Shown: piece by piece, positions 1 to 13,255 of the stretch
Position numbering within the stretch: the first letter of the stretch is position 1
How the letters are laid out: every line of letters begins with the position of its first letter
Assembly (NCBI GenBank): GCA_963277665.1
Contig: OY728166.1
Location: 549,379,219 to 549,443,218, forward strand
Source of the DNA: Viscum album
Taxonomy: Eukaryota; Streptophyta; Magnoliopsida; Santalales; Viscaceae
Length of the DNA: 64,000 bases
Reading direction: 5' to 3'
Made by a program: the position numbers and the translations under genes
Notes under the pieces: generated by a model
What the model was told of the DNA's origin: nothing
The model's database searches: none
Seen by the model: only the letters and a program-made list of their open reading frames with translations

Positions 1-1922
1 TAATGATTATAATTAATTTTAATAACGAATATAACATATTAAAGATTATTTATATGTAATATACCATCTAATTAAACACCATTTCACCATCAATAGAATG
101 ATATTGTCACTCATTTATACGTATGGCTTACCATCTTCACGAAGCGACAAGATTCACCTTAAACGATCACGTTTCCAGAGTTTTTATTAATATAAATATA
201 TAGATTAGTTATGATTTATATGAAATAATAATTATACTAGGATAATATATATTTTTTAGATATATATTTTTTTGCTTACTTCCATACTATATGATAAGAA
301 AACGGAATATTCATTCATGCGTACGTATGGACTACTGTCTCCATGAACGTTGTTTCAGTTTCATATATATATATCTATTATAAATATTTATATTTGTAAT
401 ATATATGATATATAAAACATGTTTTATATTCTGGATGTTTGGAAATAATGATCTATGTGATAGGATCATGAATAAAATGTTAAAACACATACGATAAAGA
501 AATCGATTATTACCTGAAATGCTACTTTAACATGGAAATTATTGTTAAATATGTTGTATAAAGTAATAAATGAATCATTTATGATATCATAAATATTAAT
601 ATGGTTCTAGTTTAATTTAATAACATACTATTGTCAATATACAAGAGGTTAAATAGACCCTTGACTAATGTAAAGTAAAAGGTAGGGTTAATTACACAAT
701 CTCATTATTACAAAAGATTGTTTGTGTGAATGTATTTACTAGGAAGTATTTTTCATCCATATCCATGTTTCAAAAACATTTTTTAAAAATGATTCTATTT
801 AAGAGACTATTTAACTAAAACATCATTTTAAATGTTTTAAATATTTATTATTCTTAACCTTTCTCATTTATGTCCATGATTTCAAAATTTTTATAAGGAT
901 TTATTTATATGGACATGAATTTATTAAAATGTTAATTCCCCAAAAAATTTCCAAAGTGGTTTGGGAAAATACGAATAAAAAATATCTTTTCAATTACTTC
1001 TTTTATAAATATGCTAATTTTAAATGATTTCAGAATAATAGATATTTCCCTCAAAGAGTTTTACTAATCGTTTTCAACTATGTCAACATTATTTAATTGA
1101 TATTATTATTTATTCAGTTTGATTTTATATAATATAATATTTTATATTGTATTGGAAGATTTATTACATGTTTTACTATGGATGTGGTATTTTTATAACA
1201 TTAATGGTTTATTATTAATGCATTAATATTTCATATGTTAGTTATAATATGAATTTTTATGTTGTGTTTCTCCCATTTCGTAAGAGTAATGCAATGGGCT
1301 TAGTAAGTGATGGGTGAAGCCCACTATAACTCTTTGTTGCATCAGTAGGTTTCATGAAAAAAATTAGTGTCTTGGCATAAGGCCTTGACAAAATTATTAT
1401 TTGTAGTATTGGAAGAAAAACTTCACTATTTGTTTATAATGTTTGAAATTATTCTTACCTCATTATTAAAATAGATATTACATGATTATTCGACTAGTAG
1501 AATATCCATGTGCATGTTTATACGGTAATGATTTATTTATTTTCTCCATATTCTGTTCTTGTTTATTTTTTAAAATGATGATGTATTTAGTATAAATATT
1601 GACGTAAAGGTTTATTTCTTTCACAGAATTATTTACCCTTACTGAGCATCTTATATCTCCCATTTATTATGTTATAATTTTCCTAGGATTCCAAGAAGTG
1701 TATTATGATTGTTAAACAGGGTTGTTCTAGGAGAATAATGGAGTTATTTAAGGATTATTTCGGTTGTGTTTTCTATAATAAAGCGTAATGTAATACTCAT
1801 GTATGTAATCTATTTTCCAAGGGTACTTAATTGATCGGTACTTTTGGAACTGATTCCATGTAATCATTCCAATGTATTAAAAAAATGCACAGACTCCAAG
1901 CTTCTGGGGTTGGGGTGTTGCA
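1..1922 (+). repeat. 5' LTR of gypsy element 1 (3' portion; left part outside window)
   Basis: Positions 1-1922 align along their whole length with 6333-8187 in direct orientation. Shared landmarks include TATGGCTTACCATCT at 122 and 6455, the GGGCTTAGTAAGTGATGGGT-like block near 1297 and 7560, and the terminal GGGGTTGGGG at 1906 and 8171. The end is placed at CA 1921-1922, directly before a primer-binding-like site. The two copies differ by many transitions and small indels, so the insertion is old. There is no coding content; the short ORFs here are chance ORFs. Confidence 0.88.
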
Positions 1923-1924
1923 CT

Positions 1925-1935
1925 TTGTATTAGCG
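1925..1935 (+). other. Degenerate tRNA primer-binding site of element 1
   Basis: TTGTATTAGCG lies 2 nt after the LTR end. It resembles the plant initiator-Met PBS TGGTATCAGAG with three substitutions. The position and partial match support the LTR boundary and the + orientation. Confidence 0.55.
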
Positions 1936-2605
1936 GATTTTTATCAACATCCTTGGAAATATATTTAGGCAATCCTTGATTAGGAAAAATTACCCTAAGA
2001 TAATATTTTAGGATTAATATAGAAGAACATCCAAAATTTTTGGTAATGTTGATATTAGGTGGGTTTTTTAAGCAATACATCCATGTCTTGATATTACAAG
2101 TGGATGTGGTTCTGGAATAGATGTACATCAGAGTTAAAACATCAACATGGAGTTTTGGGCTTGACTCGGGCTATCGTATTAAACATGCCTTTCTACAAAC
2201 CCACATTGACACTCCCAGGGGATTTTCTTTGGATAATACACATTTTCATTAAAAACCATTATAAATTATTTATGGGTAAATATGTTAGAAAAGAAACCAA
2301 TCTTATGATTATTAGACTAGATGTGTGTAAAACATCAATTAAGGCTATGAATTTTTATTTTTTTTTATTATACAATATGATTTGATCTGGCCTATTGTAT
2401 GTCGTCATTTATAAATGTTGCTTAGTAGAAGGAATGATAACTCCACCAATACACATGATCCATAGAGTATGAAGTATCATATCTTTGATGTCCTTAAGTG
2501 AATATTTAAAAGGAAATTAGTTTCCCATGTATTCTTCTCATATGAAGAAATCGTATCATGTTTTAATAATATATGTAATGAATTCTTTGAGTCCTATAGA
2601 TTTGA

Positions 2606-2932
2606 AGGGAAGTAGTAAAAGAATATGATCATAGAGAGAAATTGGATAAAGGGACGAAGGGAAAGAAAGATTTTCCCACATGTGATAACTATGGAAAAAA
2701 TCACCTTGGTAAATGCATGAAGGAAATGGGAGTTTGTTATACGAGTGGAGAAAAAGGACACCACATTCATTATTGCAAGGGTAAGAAAAAGGATTCATGT
2801 GTACAATGCTTTATCTGTAATGAGATAGGACACTACATGAATCAATATCCCAATCATCAGTATACACCCCAAATAATGCTATTATATAATAATCTAGCTA
2901 TGATACTACTGAAGATGAAGTTTAACAATTAG
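2606..2932 (+). pseudogene. gag: Gag C-terminal fragment with three zinc-knuckle-like motifs (element 1)
   Basis: This is an open frame of about 108 codons after a stop at 2603. It starts with a charged linker typical of the segment before the knuckle in gypsy gag (REVVKEYDHREK). Numbering residues from the TTG at 2642, three CCHC-like motifs follow: C14-Y17-H21-C25, C32-S35-H40-C45 and C56-C59-H64-Y69. Each has one ligand replaced (Cys to Tyr, Ser and Tyr). The spacing fits Tekay/Del-type gag, where the knuckle binds the RNA packaged into the particle. The upstream capsid part (about 1940-2600) is too decayed to read and there is no intact start. This is a pseudogene, not a functional protein. 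Confidence 0.72.
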
Positions 2933-4138
2933 TGATAGTTTGCTGTTTTTTAATGAATTGGTTAAATTGATTATTTTATTAATTATGTACAAGTTGTAAG
3001 GATTATAGAGTATATAAGGATTTTATTGTAATACAATTTCATTAATGATTTTAGATTTTATGGTACTATGTAAAGTGACATAGTTTCAAGTTAATCATTT
3101 TGGAAAATATATTGTTGGGGGAAATATAACACTTAATATGTTTCAAAAAATGAGATAAAGTTTTCACATGATGATATGGTTAACTGGTAGAAATTATATT
3201 GGATATTATTTACTACCTCAAAACTAATTATTTTTTTTATTCAATCACTGTTCGTTTTTACAACATTTTTGGATATAAGGATTATATCTAGTATTCTATA
3301 AGGAATAAAGAAGAATGAATCAAATTAATAAGGATTATGGTAATTCAGATTGTAACCATGTTTTAAGAAAATATAAGATAAAGGTATTAACATGTAATTA
3401 TGTGAAAAAAATAGATCTTCATTATGTTTACATTATAAATTTCTAGACTGTATGATTGGAAACAAGTATTTTGGTTAAGTCTAATTGTTGGAATTGAGTA
3501 ATTTAAACACTTGATTTTTTTGTAGGATACTTAGAACTAACCTTTTGGTTTTAAGTAAAAATTTAGAAAATTAAGGGAATACTTGAGGACCCTATGATTT
3601 ATCAAATAAGCTTCAGGCGTAAAAAACATTTTTTTCATTTTGTAAGGGATAAAGTCAAAATATATTGAAGCACAACCAAATGATGAGATTATTATTAAGA
3701 TAGGTAATGAAATAAATTATGTTTTCTTGACAACTTGTCTTGATAGTAAATTAATTTCTCCACTTCAAAAAAATGTATCTAAAAAACGTCTTATCCTAAT
3801 AACTTCTATTTTTTTAACTGATGATACATTAAATCATCATAGATTTATGACTTTGAGGCCCTCAATTTTCCATTTACTGTTTAGTTTTTTGTGATTGATG
3901 ACCTCAATAACTCCCTATAAATATTTACATTTTCCTCCAATTATGTGTCACTAATTTATGCCAATTTTCTCTTATTTGAAATCCTAATTTGGTGGTGAAT
4001 TTTTCATTTTCCTTTCCCTCTAATTAAGACTACATTATATTAATCGAATTTCTGATGTGGGTTTTCCACAATAGAATTTTCTATTTTCAACCATTTATAT
4101 TCAAAGAAAAATTTCAAATTTCGAGGGTGAAATTTAAT
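2933..4138 (+). other. Element 1 interior downstream of gag; no pol domain recognised
   Basis: About 1.2 kb of AT-rich sequence with stops in all frames. A short reading DYFINYVQVV at 2961-2990 resembles the residues after the aspartic protease DSG motif in gypsy proteins, but the DSG itself is not visible. The last codons before the PPT read like the usual end of Tekay polyproteins (SNFEGEI near 4113-4133). No RT, RNase H or integrase motif was found, so pol was deleted, never present, or decayed beyond reading. Confidence 0.5.
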
Positions 4139-4153
4139 GAATGGGGGAGAGAA
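4139..4153 (+). other. Polypurine tract of element 1
   Basis: GAATGGGGGAGAGAA lies immediately before TGTAACACCCC, the start of the 3' LTR. This is the standard arrangement for priming plus-strand DNA synthesis. Confidence 0.8.
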
Positions 4154-7100
4154 TGTAACACCCCAAGATTTCATAGTATGTTATTTCTATAAAGTAATTT
4201 AATATCTTATATTGCACGCAACACCGAATTGGATTTTGTTATACAAATGAATGAGTTTCTATGAAACAACAAATTATTTTTATAATTATTTAAATGATAT
4301 ATTTATTTATCAATTAAATACTGTAATATGAATAGTTACAAATAAATTTTAAAATTTATCTATAAGGTTTTTACATAATGAAATCATATTTATAATGAAA
4401 TGTATAATTTTTTATATATTTAGAAAATCAATTTTCTTAAAAGAACTACTTTTTATCTCGTTTTGTGAACAACAATAAAATTAATTTTATACACTTCTAA
4501 AAATTGAATTTTTTAAAATGGAATTCATTTTTGACTTCTTAATTTCCAAATTAGCTTAGGGTATATTTTTGGTATTTTTCTGAAAACAGTCAATTTTTGA
4601 TGAATAGTAAAAAAATACTACATAGTACAAAAAACAGACATTTTCATTTAAATAAATATTTTCAATTAAAAATGTGTCTTAAAGTCAAAATAGATACAAA
4701 TTAATTATATTAGTATAATGTAAGTCATTGGGGTAATTTTATAATATGATTAGATATATAAAATTTTATTGAACTTTTTAAGCATATTTTTACCCACCGT
4801 CTAGGCACATTTGCAAATTTACGTAAAATGTAACTTTACTGATTCTGTGAATTGAATAAAAAAATACAAGAGACACAGTTGAAATCAATAATTAAATTTT
4901 CATTCAATAGGATGAATTTTTTTTTGGTGAATAGTTACTTTTGAATTTTATTTACCACGATAAAAAGTAAATAAGGTAATTATAGGTAAAAATAATATTA
5001 AAATGACCCCAACACGTGTCCTAATTCGATTGAGTGATTTTATTTAGACCAAAATCAATCTCAGGAAAGAACTAAGATCCCTTTGATCCATTTGGGTTAG
5101 ATTAGGAAACTTATTATATTTTATTTAAAGAAGTGTTAAAAGTCTTAAATTCAATGTTAAATAACTAAACCATTTTTAATATAGGGATAAATTTATGATA
5201 AATTAAACTATAAATATTCATTATAAATATAAAAATATTACCAATTCATGGTATTTTATTCATAATATTTTGTCATTAAATAATTATATTTATTTATGAC
5301 ATAATGAGGATGAAATAATTACCATATTAATGAAATATTAAAATAATTGTTATTATAAATATGAAAATTAATGTAAATTGAGACTTTTGATGCCATAAAC
5401 GAAATTTATAGGTAAATATGACATTTTAGGGTGGATTTAATGTATTTGGTACGTATTAATAAACTTTTTATGAATTTCACAAAATCCCAATACTAAATAG
5501 AGTCAAAATTGACAAAAATGAGTGTTGAAAATAAATATTATACTATTAAATGATATAATATTCCTAAAAATCAATAGATCAGCCAAACGACTTATATAAT
5601 GATATATTTCTTATTATTGAACAAATTATGGTTAACTTTTTATTTTATAGTATTTTTATTAACCATGTATTATAATAATACAAGAAGACATAGTAAATGG
5701 TAAAATATTAAACTAAGGGTTAAATATAAAAGATAATGTTAATTTATTGACCTAATCATGTCTAAAACCTATCAGTTGAGAGGATTTTGACCCATACCCA
5801 CCTTAAAATCTAAATGAATTTATTTGGACATACCATAAACATAAAAAATAGTTTATTATAGATTAATATTTTATCCTTTTTCAAAAGTTCATGTCACCAC
5901 TATTATAAAAGGTCACTTCCCATTCTCTCAAATTCAGACCTCCAAATCCATTTGGCTCGGCCAAAACAAGCTCAAATATCCTCAAAACTATCCTGAAGTA
6001 ATCTTAGAGGCCTTTATTTGATCATAAACTGAACCTACATAGCCGTTTTGTTCAAATCAAAAGGATGTGCATGAATAAGAGGTAATTATTCCATGACATA
6101 TTTCAAAGTTATTTTATTCTTACATCTCCTCTTTCATTGTTGTTACCTTACTAAAATAATCATTCTAGTACCTTATAAGTTATGATATATTATTATAAAT
6201 ATTATACAACCATATCCATTATTTTATCTATCCTATGAATGACAAAGTCACCATACGTTCGTACATACGGCTTACCATCTCCATGTCATGGGGTAGTTTG
6301 TTATTCAACACTAACTTATTTGAATGGGTATAATAATGATTATAATTAATTTAAATAATGAATATAACATGTTAATGATTATTTATATGTAATATAACAC
6401 CTAATTAAACCCCATTTAACCATTAATATAATGATATTGTCACTAATATATTCATATGGCTTACCATCTCCACAAAGCGATGATATTCGTCTTCAACGAT
6501 CACCCTTAAATATTTTTTATAAAAATAAATATATTAATTAATTATAATGTATACGAAATAATATTTATACCAGGATAATATATATATTTGTACGGACTAT
6601 ATTATACAAGAATGGTTTTTCCGTTTCAAATATAAATATATTTTACATATTTATATTTTGAATATATATGATATATATATCATGTTTTATATTCTACATG
6701 TATGTATGTCATGATCTATGTGATACGATCAAAAATAACATGTTAAAACACATATGATAAAGAAAATGATTATTACCCGAAAAGTTATTTTAACATGGAA
6801 ATTATTATTAAATGGGTAGTATAAAGTAGTAAATGAATCATATATGATATCATACATATTAATATGGTTCTGGTGTAATTTAAGAACAAACTAATTTCAT
6901 TATACAAGAGTTTAAACATACTGTAGACTAAAGTGAAGTAGAAGGTAAGGGTTAATTCCTCAATCTCATTATTTTCAGATATTGCTTATGTGTAAATATT
7001 TAGTAGGAAGTATTTATCATCTATATCCATGACTCAATGAAAAGTTTTCAAAATTATTCTTTTTAAGGGAATTTCTAACTAAAACATCATTTTAAAATTT

Positions 7101-8187
7101 TTAAATATTTATTCTTCAAAACCGTTCCCATTAATGTCCATGTTTTCAAAATGGCTATACATATTTATTAATATGAACATAAATTTTTATAGAAGGTAAT
7201 TCCTTTCAAAAGATTCAAAGTGAGGTGGGATAGTATGATTAAAAAATATCTTATAAATGAATTCCTTTATAAAGGTAGGAATTTTAAATGATTTCATAAA
7301 AAATTGATATTTCTATCAAAGAGTTTTAATAATCATTTTCTATTATGCCAACATCCTTTAGTAGAAATTATTCTTGATTGAGGTTGATTTATTATAATAC
7401 AATCTTCTAATTTTATTTATTATGTTATGATATTTTTTATTGTGGATGTTATATTTATTTAACATACATGGTTTATGATTAATTTATCAACATTTCGTAT
7501 CTTAGTTCTAATATGAATGTTTGTGTTATGTTTCACAATTTTCAAATGAGGAATGCGTTGGATATAGTAAGTGATGGGTGGAGCCCACTATAGTTCCTCG
7601 TTGAATCAGTATATCTCTTGTATAAAATGAGTGCCTTGGCACATGGCCTGGAAAATTTTTTATCACTAGTCTTGGCACTAGGACTTGACTATATGGTTAT
7701 TATGGCCGACATTATTCATTCCGTCATTATTAAATTAGTTATTACATGTGAAAATTCGACTAGTAGAATATCCATGTGCATGTTTATATTGTAATTTTTG
7801 ATTTATTTTTTTTCATTTTATTTTCAAATTAAATGTTTTAAAGAATGATGTTTTATTATAAAGATTATCTTAAAAATTTCTATATTCTACTAAATTATTT
7901 ACCGTTATTGAGCATCTGAGTTCATCCCTTTTTTGTATTATTTTTCCCAAGATTTCAAGAATTGTATTATGATTGTTATGTAAGGTTATGCTAGGGTAAT
8001 AATGCAGTTCTCAAGGGATTATTTTTTTTTGTGTTTTTTGGTAGAAATTATAATGTAATGTTCATGTATGTAATATATTTTCCAAGACTGCAAAATTGAT
8101 CAGTTCTTCATGAACTGATTCCTTGTAAATATGGCAATGTATAAAAATAATGTACTGACTCAACGCATTTGGGGTTGGGGCATTAAA
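4154..8187 (+). repeat. 3' LTR of gypsy element 1 (about 4034 bp)
   Basis: It starts TGTAACACCCC after the PPT and ends near GGGGTTGGGGCATTAAA, matching the 5' LTR end at 1906-1922. Its right part aligns with 1-1922. At about 4 kb this is a long LTR for a gypsy element and longer than the 2.2-kb interior. The start (TGTAACACCCC) and end (GGGGTTGGGGTGTTGCA in the 5' copy) form the usual short inverted terminal repeat. The LTR family resembles that of element A (8188-8859 and about 22140-26652, opposite strand). No coding sequence was seen. Confidence 0.88.
6255..6612 (+). promoter_or_regulatory. Spaced motif set in the LTR (three copies of a GGCTTACCATCTCC-like element)
   Basis: Two clear copies (GGCTTACCATCTCCA at 6269 and 6458, 189 bp apart) and one weak copy (GTACGGACT near 6580) lie in the middle of the LTR. 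In the 5' LTR the matching second and third copies are at 125 and 329. Related copies with 191-bp spacing occur on the other strand in the LTR of element A (23841 and 24032). Conservation between diverged LTRs suggests a functional or structural LTR element. Its role is unknown. Confidence 0.5.
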
Positions 8188-8859
8188 TTGATTACCAGAT
8201 TAATAATTTTATTATATTAAGAAAAATTACTAAAGTAATAATTTATAATTACCTAATATAATATATATATAATTATATAATTTGTTTCTAATGATTTCAA
8301 ATATGGAATAGATTTTTCAAAAAGTGAATGTTATGCAAAAAATATCAAAAATTCATCCAAAGTAATTTTTTTCTCCTGGTTCCAAATAGCATGTTTATTA
8401 TGTTATATTAAAATTATTAATGAGAATAATATTAATTTAATAAGGGTTGTCCGTTAAAAGGAATTAAAATTATTATTAAAAAAATATGTTATTATATAAT
8501 GAACGATATTATTTCATATAATATGAATAAAAAATCTATTATATGAATATCAAAAATATTTAATTAAATATATACCTTATATATTTTGTCAATTTAATTT
8601 ACTATTTATAATTAACTTAATTTATAAATAAATATATATAATTGATTTATATTTTACATAAATAATCGGTATCCAATTAATTCACCCAACATTTAAATAA
8701 TATAGTTTTATGTATTCCCGATAAATATATGGCGAAGTTATAAAGATCATTTTACAGCAAGGGTTTCTCAAAGGTCGTTTAAACTCATGATTGTGTGTAA
8801 TGAATGAAATTTACGAATTATTTAAAGAAAATATTTATCAAACTCTTCTGGGTGTAACA
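8188..8859 (-). repeat. 3' LTR of element A, visible part (interrupted by element 1)
   Basis: On the minus strand this starts TGTTACACCC at 8859, right after a PPT. It aligns with about 26000-26652: shared blocks include TTCATCCAAAGTAA, ATGAATATCAAAAATATTT, and the terminal TTATTTAAAGAAAAT. It stops abruptly at the end of element 1, so the rest of this LTR should lie left of the window. That shows element 1 inserted into it. Confidence 0.78.
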
Positions 8860-8875
8860 TTCTACCCACCCTTAA
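8860..8875 (-). other. Polypurine tract of element A
   Basis: On the minus strand AAGGGTGGGTAGAA directly precedes TGTTACACCC. This fixes the orientation of element A as right to left. Confidence 0.75.
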
Positions 8876-8908
8876 ACTGAATTTATAACTCACAATTCTT
8901 CACATGGA

Positions 8909-9085
8909 TAAATAAATGAGTATGCCTCTACCTCATTACATTTTCTATTTCTCACATAGCTTCCTAAAATTGGAGGTTAGTCTATAAATAATTAACCATG
9001 TGAGTGGTCTTGTTTCATAGATTTCATTCACTATGATCAAGAATCTCTATTATTTTTTCCTCATAAGAAAGATCTTCCTCCACAA
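8909..9085 (-). pseudogene. Chromodomain / C-terminal end of gypsy Pol (element A)
   Basis: One minus-strand frame reads VEEDLSYEEKIIEILDHSE and later ends near HTHLF, broken by several stops. This matches the conserved tail of Tekay/Del Pol (EEDL.YEE..V.ILDR...). The downstream residues (NKTTHMVNYL, EIENVMR) correspond to the chromodomain region, which in this clade steers integration toward heterochromatin. It lies between integrase and PPT, as expected. Assignment as a Tekay/Del chromovirus rests mainly on this segment. Confidence 0.7.
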
Positions 9086-9099
9086 ATATTAATTTTGAG

Positions 9100-10308
9100 T
9101 TCAATACATGTGAAGTATCGGGTATTTACTTTCTCTAGAGAGATACGTGGAACACTTCTTGAAATTTATAGAGATTCCATAGAAGTTCCAATTAGTAATC
9201 TCGATTCCCAAAAATATTGACAATTTAAAAAGGACCAATATACATAGGGATCAAGATACCATTCAACCCAAATCTCATTAATCACTTCCATGGACATATT
9301 TGCAGCGACACGTTTTCACCCATTTATCCTCTACGTCTTTTCATCAATTTTCAGCATAACATTTTTTCTATTGTGAATTTCTATTAGGTGATATTGAAGA
9401 GATCATATCATATCTTCTACTTCATTGACATGATCTAGTCATAATAGATTTCATTTCCCCCAACTTCATCATAGTAAATTTGAGATCTACAATTATAACC
9501 ATTGAGGGCTTCATAAGGATCCATCTGAACAATGGAGTCAAAGCTATTGTTTTAAAAATTCTAACAAAGGTAGGGTTTTATCCCAAAAACCATTGAAATA
9601 CATAGAAAATATTCTCCACATTTCTTCTAGAGTTTGAACTGTCCTCTCAAATTGAACTTCTTTCTATGAATGATAAGAAATGGTGAAACAAAACACTATA
9701 TCTAGAGCCTTATGAAGACTTCTCCGAAACATTAAGGTAATCCTCATATTCCAATAAAATATAATATGTATTAGAACTCCATTAAAAATTACCACTTATA
9801 ATACATGTATCCTTGAAATTTGATCAAGAGATAAATCTTCTCTAATATCAATGAAGTGTGAAAACTCCTTATAGCGATCCACCATATCCCATTTGGCATT
9901 ATGGAATTTAGATATTTTTGGATGTTCCATGACAATGTCCATTGTGATGTTTTTTCCACTTCCATTATGTTTTGTGTAGTTTTCTAACATCCCCTTGTAC
10001 TTATATCTCTCATACTTAAGATGCTGATAAGCCAAACATCAATAGACAAATTCAGAAATATCTCTTTTCAGGCAATCCCACCATAAATATTGTTCCATGT
10101 CCATATACATCTTTGTGCATCCATGATGAATAGAGAATGAAGAACAATCTGCCTCATACAATATATCATTATCTATGTCTTTTATGGGAGGAATACTATC
10201 TTGGTTCCTAAACCTTATTATTTCATCACAATCAAGGTGGAATTCATGAACATTTATCTTATTTTTTTGTATCTCTACATCTTCCTTATTTACCTCCGTA
10301 ATCATCAC
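9100..10308 (-). pseudogene. int: Integrase remnant of element A
   Basis: The best frames are 10308-10039 and 10035-9796. The first reads DILYEADCSSFSIHHGCTKM and then YLWWDCLKRDISEFV, the HHCC zinc-binding part of gypsy integrase. The second includes GKNITMDIV and MVDRYKEFSHFI, equivalent to the family W..I.MDFV and VDRLTKSAHF motifs; the first catalytic Asp is kept in TMD. Further left, broken frames include YFNGFWDKTLPLLEF, matching the family segment after the third catalytic region. Frameshifts and stops separate the pieces, so it is inactive. Confidence 0.82.
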
Positions 10309-10319
10309 TTTAATAGATG

Positions 10320-10845
10320 GTTGAACACTAATTCGATAAAGAATTGATTTCTCCCCTTCCTTTTAATTTTATGAAAAATACTTTAAAAATACATAAATAT
10401 TTTATCTTTTATTACCCTCGTCATTGATCGGTTAAAATTTCCATTTTGACTCAAATCATATTCCACTATTATATACTTTCGAGGGTGGTAATGTATTGAG
10501 AGGTAACTAGATTTAGTCAACTCCAACCATCTTCTTTGACACATATTCAACTAATTTTATATGAAAATATACATTTATGTTTTAATATTAGTATAAATAT
10601 AAAACCATTAAGCATAATTATAATTCCTCCATATATTTAATGCCATTATTACCAAATCTAACATTAAATCATGAGATCGGTAAATTCTCTCCTGGATTTT
10701 CAATTTCAATGAGGAATAATCTATCACCATATCATTTTTCATTATTAAAAACCACATACCATTCTTGATGAATCACTTTTGATCACATGTCTTTCTCCAC
10801 TACATGGTAGCGTGAGAATAGGTGCATTGGATTACCTTTTTTTAG
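10320..10845 (-). pseudogene. RNase H remnant of element A
   Basis: A minus-strand frame near 10830-10745 reads PILTLPCSGERHVIKSDSS, equivalent to the family start of gypsy RNase H (VLTLP...F.V..DAS). The rest, up to the integrase HHCC region, is too decayed to follow. In the element this domain removes the RNA strand during reverse transcription. Confidence 0.6.
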
Positions 10846-11086
10846 TCTTTGAAATTCTATTAACATTCCCCCATCTACCAAAACATAAATAATTTCTAAG
10901 TCAACTTGTTGAGTGTATTAGATAATGATTAAAAATAATTCACAAAACATCAGTAATATCCATCTAAACATGGAAAACATTAGATATTAGCTACTATTTT
11001 CCATCTAGGCCAACATTCAATGACAATTTTTTTGGATCTACATATTTCCCCTCTCTATATATTATATGACAGAAAAATGAATCTCT

Positions 11087-11640
11087 CTAAAGAAAAAATT
11101 CACACATGGTAAATTTTTCATAATTAATATCCTTTCTCAGGGTCTTCAGAAGAATTAGAATGTAATCTTCATATTCTTCTTTTCCCATCAAATAAACCAG
11201 AATATCATATAAAATGAATACCAGAAATTGGTCAAGATAATTTATAAAGACTATATTCATTATATCATTTATGATAGAAGGAAAATTCGTAATACAAAAA
11301 GGCATCATTATAAATTCATAGTGTCCACGCCATATACGGAATATCATCATTTGAATATCCTCATTCTGTAACCATAATAGATTATATCCTGAATGATGAT
11401 CAATCATGAAAAACTATTTATATCCATATAGTTTTTCGAATAATTCATCAATGTGGGAAAGAGGATATTTATTCTCGATAGTGATCTTGTTATGTTCTCG
11501 ATAAAAAATGTAGAGTCACATTGATCCATATTTCTTTTTAACAAACAGAACATGGGCCCACCATTTTGATGCACTAGGATAATGATCACATGTTACATTC
11601 CTTTGTCTATTCCAATATGAGTTTTATGAAGTTGATCATC
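11087..11640 (-). pseudogene. Reverse transcriptase remnant of element A
   Basis: Frames 11589-11404 and 11407-11087 overlap by 4 nt with a shift. The first carries GGPMFCLLKRNMDQCDSTFF, equivalent to the family W.APVLFVKKKDGS.R.C motif. The second covers the D-SGY (HHSGYNLLWLQ), GHYEF..MPF..TN, LDQF and catalytic regions. The FIDD catalytic pair reads ILYD: the first Asp is Tyr, so the enzyme would be dead even in frame. It ends with YEKFTMCEFFL, the family KFSKCEFWL. Confidence 0.85.
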
Positions 11641-11696
11641 ATTAATAACACCTAGGATGGGTAATTGGTTGGCATAATTCCACATTTCCTTTATAA

Positions 11697-12120
11697 TTAA
11701 TATTGCAGTGTAGGTGGTTCAATTGGTGTATCATTTACTTTATTCAGATCTTTGGACATATTTTTTCTATTACATAGGATTTTAACAACACAATGAACTT
11801 TTTTCCAAAACAAAAAACATTTTCTAGTCCCTTTTAGATAATTTACTCCATGTTTCATTCCACTCATTGAGAATAAGGGAAAACTCATCTACCTTTAATT
11901 ATTGTCCTTAATTTTTTCATTGAATTCCATATTTTTCTTCTTATCAAACCCATTGAATTGATGAGTTACTAAAATATATATCTCAAACTTTAGAGAATAT
12001 CGTACGGTTTACTAATAGATATTGAATTCCCTTATAGATAATGGCCATTAGAGAATTGGATTCATTGCACTAAATAATCTATCAATTTAACTCTCATGCT
12101 GGATAAAAATTATAGAATCA
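11697..12120 (-). pseudogene. Protease region remnant of element A
   Basis: Minus-strand frame 11888-11697 reads MSGMKHGVNYLKGTRKCFLF. This resembles the ISAMKA..LL..GC..FL segment found between protease and RT in Tekay Pol. Sequence to the right, up to about 12120, is broken (for example FNGFDKKKNMEFNEKIKDNN). The active-site DSG was not identified. Confidence 0.55.
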
Positions 12121-12289
12121 TAGCATACTTGACTTGTAAAATTTTCAGCATAGGTACCAATAGATTCATTATCCTTATTCTTAGGCCCACAATACTTATT
12201 CTATATCATTTTTTTGATGTATAAAAAGAATGTACTTATTGAAAAATATATTCTTTAACTAATCCTATTTGATAGAGTAAATTTAATCA

Positions 12290-12471
12290 CATTGAATCAT
12301 AATCTTGATATGATTCCCCAATTGATCAGCTTCACCTTCAAAACAATATACCTCCAATGTGACTTTATCATGATCTAACCATTAGGAATATAAAATAGTT
12401 TTTTAGTGGTATTGATCAATTATATAGACATTAACTGATTAGAAGATACACTAAAAGAAGTTGGACTCTCA
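12290..12471 (-). pseudogene. gag: Gag capsid fragment of element A, cut by element B
   Basis: Minus-strand frame 12378-12304 reads LDHDKVTLEVYCFEGEADQL, a good match to the gypsy capsid motif (D..KV..A.Y.LEGEA..WW). The conserved Trp pair reads QLG. The upstream part of gag should lie on the far side of element B (right of 21784) but is not readable there. Confidence 0.65.
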
Positions 12472-13255
12472 CAAACCAATCCATGTCGACCCCAAAATAG
12501 TCACCCAATCCAGCCAAAGACATGACCCGAGGGGCATTTGCAATCCCCACGGGCTGGAATCTAGTGCTAGAAATCAAAACATAAACAAGGGAATGAATTG
12601 GCCGATAAATAAAAGATAGGTAAATAATTAAAGACTATCAGTAAAAATGATAAACTAGTAGCAGGAATGAAATAAACTACACATGCTATCGCAACTTAAT
12701 GTAAACCCAACACATGCTACATACCACTCCCAAAACCACTTTTCATTTTATAATCAAATCCCAGACTAAAATTCCAAGGATGTGCTAAAACAAAACTGAT
12801 AGAAAGTGAATGATGGGAATACACTAACAGGTATAACTAAAAGTAGAAAAGAAATGTAAATAACTAGGTAATCTTGGGTGATCCTACATATCCCTAGAAT
12901 ACCCTTAGACGTACTCAGTTCAGATCCACCTGTTGGAATATGGTAAATCCCTATAGTCTATAACCAACTGATCTCCCTAGTGACAAAAGATATCAGTTGC
13001 AATCCCCATATAACCTCTACACCTACCAGTGGGTACCAACCTGTCTATTCAAGGATGATAAGAAACTATCAATCAATCAACTAAAAGATTCCTAGGAACC
13101 CATGGTTTCTATAATCGTAATATGGTTTATGTAAGAGGATATAACATGCGTGACTCACATTACCATGTCATCACGACACTGGCCTTCCCAAACACGTATG
13201 CTTCTATGAGTTCACCCATAAATGGTTTCCCTAGATAGAAATCACCCCATATACT

